Origin: JAGTVB01 sp049282355
GTDB taxonomy: Bacteria > Pseudomonadota > Gammaproteobacteria > HK1
DNA length: 64,000 nt
Assembly (NCBI GenBank): GCA_049282355.1
Contig: JBAPTW010000108.1
Location: forward strand, 76,342 to 140,341
Direction of reading: 5' to 3'
The position numbers and the translations under genes were made by a program. Below the pieces are notes generated by a model. The model was not told the DNA's origin and made no database searches. It saw nothing but the letters and a program-made list of their open reading frames with translations. Positions 61,036 to 64,000 of this stretch are shown here, in pieces; position 1 is the first letter of the stretch; each line of letters starts with the position of its first letter.

Positions 61036-61938
61036 ATGCCTGATACGTTGAGCGGATTTTGGACCTGGTTCATTGCGCTTCCAACCCTAGGCGGTCTGAT
61101 CGGCCTGCTTCTCTTGATCTGGTGGCTCTCCGGCAAGACGGGCAAGCAGGGAGACGAGGTGCCCACCATGGGCCACGTCTGGGACGATGATCTAGAGGAG
61201 TACAACAACCCCCTGCCGCGTTGGTGGCTCATTCTGTTTATTGGCTCCATTATCTTCGCCGTCGTGTATTTGCTGCTGTATCCGGGACTGGGTGCTTTCC
61301 AGGGAGTGCTCGGCTGGAGTCAGCAAAAGCAATACGAGACGGAGGTGGCAAAAGCCGCGCAGCGCTACGCACCGCTCTATGAGCGCTATCGGGGAGAAGC
61401 GATCCCCGCGCTGGCGCAAAACCCGGAGGCTCGAAAGATGGGTGAGCGTCTCTTCGCCTCCTATTGCACCGTCTGTCATGGCTCGGACGCACGTGGAGGG
61501 CCCGGCTTTCCCAATCTCACCGATGACGCCTGGCTCTACGGAGGAGCGCCTGAAGTCATCGAAACCAGCATTCTCGATGGCCGCAGCGGCGTCATGCCCT
61601 CGTGGAAAGCTGCACTCGGCGGTGATCAGGGGGTGCGCAATGTTGCCCAGTACGTACTGAGCTTGAGCGGGCGTGAAGTCGATGAGCAGGCGGCAGCCCA
61701 AGGTAAACCACTTTACATGGCCATCTGCGTCTCCTGTCACATGCCCGACGGAACCGGCAACCAAGCCCTCGGCGCGCCCAATCTCACTGATAACGCCTGG
61801 CTCTACGGCGGCTCACCGGCGGCTGTGCAAGCCAGTATTGCCAACGGCCGTCAAGGTAAGATGCCAGCGCAGCGCGAGTTCCTGGGCGAGGACAAAGCGC
61901 ACGTGCTCGCCGCCTACGTCTACAGCTTGTCCCATTAG
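61036..61938 (+). CDS. ccoP: cbb3-type oxidase diheme subunit CcoP
   Basis: A membrane-bound diheme cytochrome c, 300 residues. There is an N-terminal domain with two helices (about 8-30 and 60-80), including the conserved HVWDDDLEEYNNPLPRWW. Two cytochrome c domains have CTVCHG (about 152) and CVSCHM (about 233). It is the last gene of the operon. No ccoGHIS assembly genes follow. Confidence 0.96.
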   Translation: MPDTLSGFWTWFIALPTLGGLIGLLLLIWWLSGKTGKQGDEVPTMGHVWDDDLEEYNNPLPRWWLILFIGSIIFAVVYLLLYPGLGAFQGVLGWSQQKQYETEVAKAAQRYAPLYERYRGEAIPALAQNPEARKMGERLFASYCTVCHGSDARGGPGFPNLTDDAWLYGGAPEVIETSILDGRSGVMPSWKAALGGDQGVRNVAQYVLSLSGREVDEQAAAQGKPLYMAICVSCHMPDGTGNQALGAPNLTDNAWLYGGSPAAVQASIANGRQGKMPAQREFLGEDKAHVLAAYVYSLSH

Positions 61939-62166
61939 CGTCCACACCCCAACCGGATGAGACGATCGGGACTCGGGCACGGCTCCCGTCGCCTCCCGAG
62001 GCAAAAAAGTCCCCCGCTTGTTCGCTGTCATCTCCCATGACCACTAAAACACCACTTCCCCCGCCAAGTCCTCAAATAATTTCAATGGTTTAACCAACCA
62101 TCGAGCAACCTGCAGAAGAACCCCCGCTCCCAATGCAGCAATTGTCTTGCGCTCGCGAAACGGGAG

Positions 62167-63921
62167 CTATCGGGTCGCCAAGTAAAACAAGACGAGATTC
62201 GTTATGACCAGGATGGCGGATAGCCATTGCCAAAACGCGAGTGGGTTACGTTCCAGCAACGGGGCGGGTTTGCTTTTCAAGAACTCCGCGTTCGGGTGGT
62301 AAAGGTCGTAGATAAACTCCGAGAGATCTTGGTAACGCCACCGTGGATCAGGATGCACCGCCTTGGCCAGTGCTCCGTCCACCCAGATCGGCACATCGGG
62401 ATTGTGGTAAATGGCCGGGATGTAGGTGTGCGATTTGCCACGGGCCCTACGGGATAAATCCCACTTAGCCCCTTGAGCGGCTACCCCCTCGTTTAATCCG
62501 GCGTTTTTGTATGGCAGCATGCCGGTCAGCAGCTCGTAGGTGATCACACCTAACGAATAAAGGTCTGAGTGAGTGCCAGCAGCGTAGCCCGCGGCGTATT
62601 CCGGTGCCGTGTAGTTTCGCGTGCCGAGGACGGTGTTGTGGTCGATGGGGCTTGCGATCTCCTCTAAGCCCGCGATCTTGGTGGATCCAAAGTCGATGAT
62701 CTTCACGGTGCCATGACGGTCGATCATGACGTTTTCGGGTTTCAGGTCTTGGTGAATCATTTCCATGCGGTGAAAGGCCCGCAGTCCTTTTGCCAGCTGT
62801 TCGGCGATGTCGCGTACTTCGCGTAAGGAAGGGCGTGGGTGGTCATGCATCCACTGGCGCAAGGTGTGGCCCTCCACGTGCTCGATGACGTGATAAAGGC
62901 ACTGGCGTCTGCGCTTCGGCTCCAGCACCCTCATGACATGGGGATGATGAAGACGCTTACCGATCCACTCCTCGTGGAGGAACTGCTCGATGTAGAGCGG
63001 GTCGTCATCATAGTTGACCGAGGGCGTTTTGAGCACGACGCGGGTTCTCGTCTCCTGATCCAGGGCCAAATAGAGCTGAGTGCGCTTCGTCGCGTGCAGT
63101 TCACGCAGGATCCGATAGCCGTCGAGGATCATGCCCGGGGATAGCCTGGGGGGCGGGAACGGCAGTTGGGTGATCCGCCGATAGAAAGTGTCTTCGTCCT
63201 CTTCGGGCAGGCTTTCGATCCGCAGTATCTGGCCGGTGAGGTTGTCTGGACTGGCGTTGGCGAACGCGGCGTCGGCCAGGGCCTGACAAGCCTCTTTGGG
63301 CTTATCCTGCCATTGCTCCAGGATGTTCTCGATTGCTTCGGTATGCACGTACCCGTGGACACCATCGGTGATCATTAAGATCGTATCCCCGACTTCGACA
63401 GGGAGGCTCCGATAGTCGATTTCGATATGCAGCTCTATCCCCATGGCGCGCGATAGGAACTCTCGCCCCCCCAGCCGTTGCGCTCGATGGTCGTGGGTGA
63501 GTTGCACCAGCTTGCCGTCACGCCACAGATAGATACGCGTGTCGCCAATGTGGAACAGATGCGCGGTCGCGCCCTTGATGACCAGGGCGCTCAATGTCGT
63601 CACGAAGGCGTTGGGGGTGTGGTAGCGCGCGTGTCCCTGGCTGTAGAGCCAACGATTTAGGGAATTGAGCACCTTGTGGACCGAGGTCTTCACGGTCCAC
63701 GAGTCGGGGGTGGAGAAGTAGTCGGTGAGAAAGCTCAGGACGCACACCTCGGCGCCCTCCCGCCCGGCCTCGCTGCCGCTCACCCCATCCGCGATGACGG
63801 CGGCCAGCCCTTTGGTTGTGAGCAACGGTTCATCGGGGACCTGGATGCCCTGGAAATCCTCATTGGCTGGCTGGCGACCCGCCGCCGAGTATTGACCGAA
63901 GCGCACAGCAAGCTGGGTCAT
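62167..63921 (-). CDS. PP2C phosphatase-Ser/Thr kinase fusion protein
   Basis: About 584 residues combine two opposing activities. An N-terminal PP2C domain (about 1-235) has the metal-site motifs ADGVSGSEAG, FHIGDTRIY, MITDGVHGYV and SPDNLTGQ. A Hanks-type kinase (about 255-530) has VVLKTPS, catalytic HQDLKPENVMID and DFGSTKI. A C-terminal anchor (WLSAILVITNLVLFYLATR) ends the protein. ATG 63921 is preferred. The frame is open upstream through TTG 63954 to the window edge. It may set the phosphothreonine state read by the VWA-FHA protein at 54-56 kb. Confidence 0.9.
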   Translation of the reverse strand: MTQLAVRFGQYSAAGRQPANEDFQGIQVPDEPLLTTKGLAAVIADGVSGSEAGREGAEVCVLSFLTDYFSTPDSWTVKTSVHKVLNSLNRWLYSQGHARYHTPNAFVTTLSALVIKGATAHLFHIGDTRIYLWRDGKLVQLTHDHRAQRLGGREFLSRAMGIELHIEIDYRSLPVEVGDTILMITDGVHGYVHTEAIENILEQWQDKPKEACQALADAAFANASPDNLTGQILRIESLPEEDEDTFYRRITQLPFPPPRLSPGMILDGYRILRELHATKRTQLYLALDQETRTRVVLKTPSVNYDDDPLYIEQFLHEEWIGKRLHHPHVMRVLEPKRRRQCLYHVIEHVEGHTLRQWMHDHPRPSLREVRDIAEQLAKGLRAFHRMEMIHQDLKPENVMIDRHGTVKIIDFGSTKIAGLEEIASPIDHNTVLGTRNYTAPEYAAGYAAGTHSDLYSLGVITYELLTGMLPYKNAGLNEGVAAQGAKWDLSRRARGKSHTYIPAIYHNPDVPIWVDGALAKAVHPDPRWRYQDLSEFIYDLYHPNAEFLKSKPAPLLERNPLAFWQWLSAILVITNLVLFYLATR

Positions 63922-64000
63922 GGGGGTATGGTTCTGACGCGAGACTTGGCGCAAACAGTCCTGCTCCAGGGTGGACGGGAAGGCCGTGCGCCCTGAACCG

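Noticed and set aside
1..64000. tRNA, rRNA, CRISPR or integrase-attachment structures
   Set aside because: Reading both strands by eye showed no convincing cloverleaf, rRNA segment or spaced direct-repeat array; a tRNAscan and CRISPR search would settle this.

Overview
The window reads as chromosomal DNA of a free-living gammaproteobacterium of moderately high GC. The evidence is a Xanthomonas-type (Xps-order) type II secretion operon, a PhoB/Pst phosphate system with recognisable PHO boxes, a cbb3 oxidase operon behind an FNR-type box, and polyphosphate and polyhydroxyalkanoate storage proteins. No rRNA, tRNA or CRISPR array was seen, and the species cannot be named from the sequence.

Layout. 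1-1.4 kb: a truncated quinone oxidoreductase and a PilZ protein. 1.7-13.1 kb: an 11-gene T2SS operon, gspE-F-G-H-I-J-K-L-M-N-D. 13.3-18.7 kb (minus strand): a LOG-family nucleotide hydrolase with a small gene behind a PHO box, a GT4 glycosyltransferase, two Hsp20 genes with a sigma-32-like promoter, a PhnZ-like HD oxygenase and phoB. 18.9-29.1 kb: scattered HMA_2-domain and DUF5132-like genes, one of them behind a textbook PHO box, and a three-gene minus-strand operon of an HMA_2-P2-type ATPase, a divergent MetK and a GGDEF/EAL protein. 29.3-43.6 kb: a CHAD protein, a phosphate porin with a strong PHO promoter, plsC-dgkA diverging from a plcP-like phospholipase C gene with a PHO box, a GT2, a PHA-granule protein, pstSCAB-phoU, and an amidase/holin pair. 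43.9-52 kb: small ORFs, a phasin, a dicarboxylate symporter, a CoA-ligase-like gene with an amphipathic partner, polyphosphate:AMP phosphotransferase and an amidohydrolase lipoprotein. 52-53.6 kb: a degraded IS4-family element. 53.7-64 kb: VWA-FHA protein, SfsA, Yip1-ccoNOQP and a PP2C-Ser/Thr kinase fusion.

Two themes tie the window together. The first is phosphate starvation. Six PHO-box-like sites with exact 11-bp repeat spacing precede phoB, pstS, the porin, plcP, a small gene/LOG pair and an HMA_2 gene. Phospholipid turnover (PlcP, DgkA, PlsC, possibly the GT4), phosphonate oxidation (PhnZ-like) and polyphosphate metabolism (PAP, CHAD) fit the same response. The second is a dispersed MITE-like repeat with 13-bp terminal inverted repeats and an apparent TA target. 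It has a dozen or more full or partial copies, at least two of which form the TAG stop codon of a gene. A second repeat has a constant core between long arms that differ between copies but pair within each copy.

The best candidate for something undescribed is the HMA_2/DUF5132/P2-ATPase/divergent-MetK module, because one of its HMA_2 genes appears to be under PhoB control.
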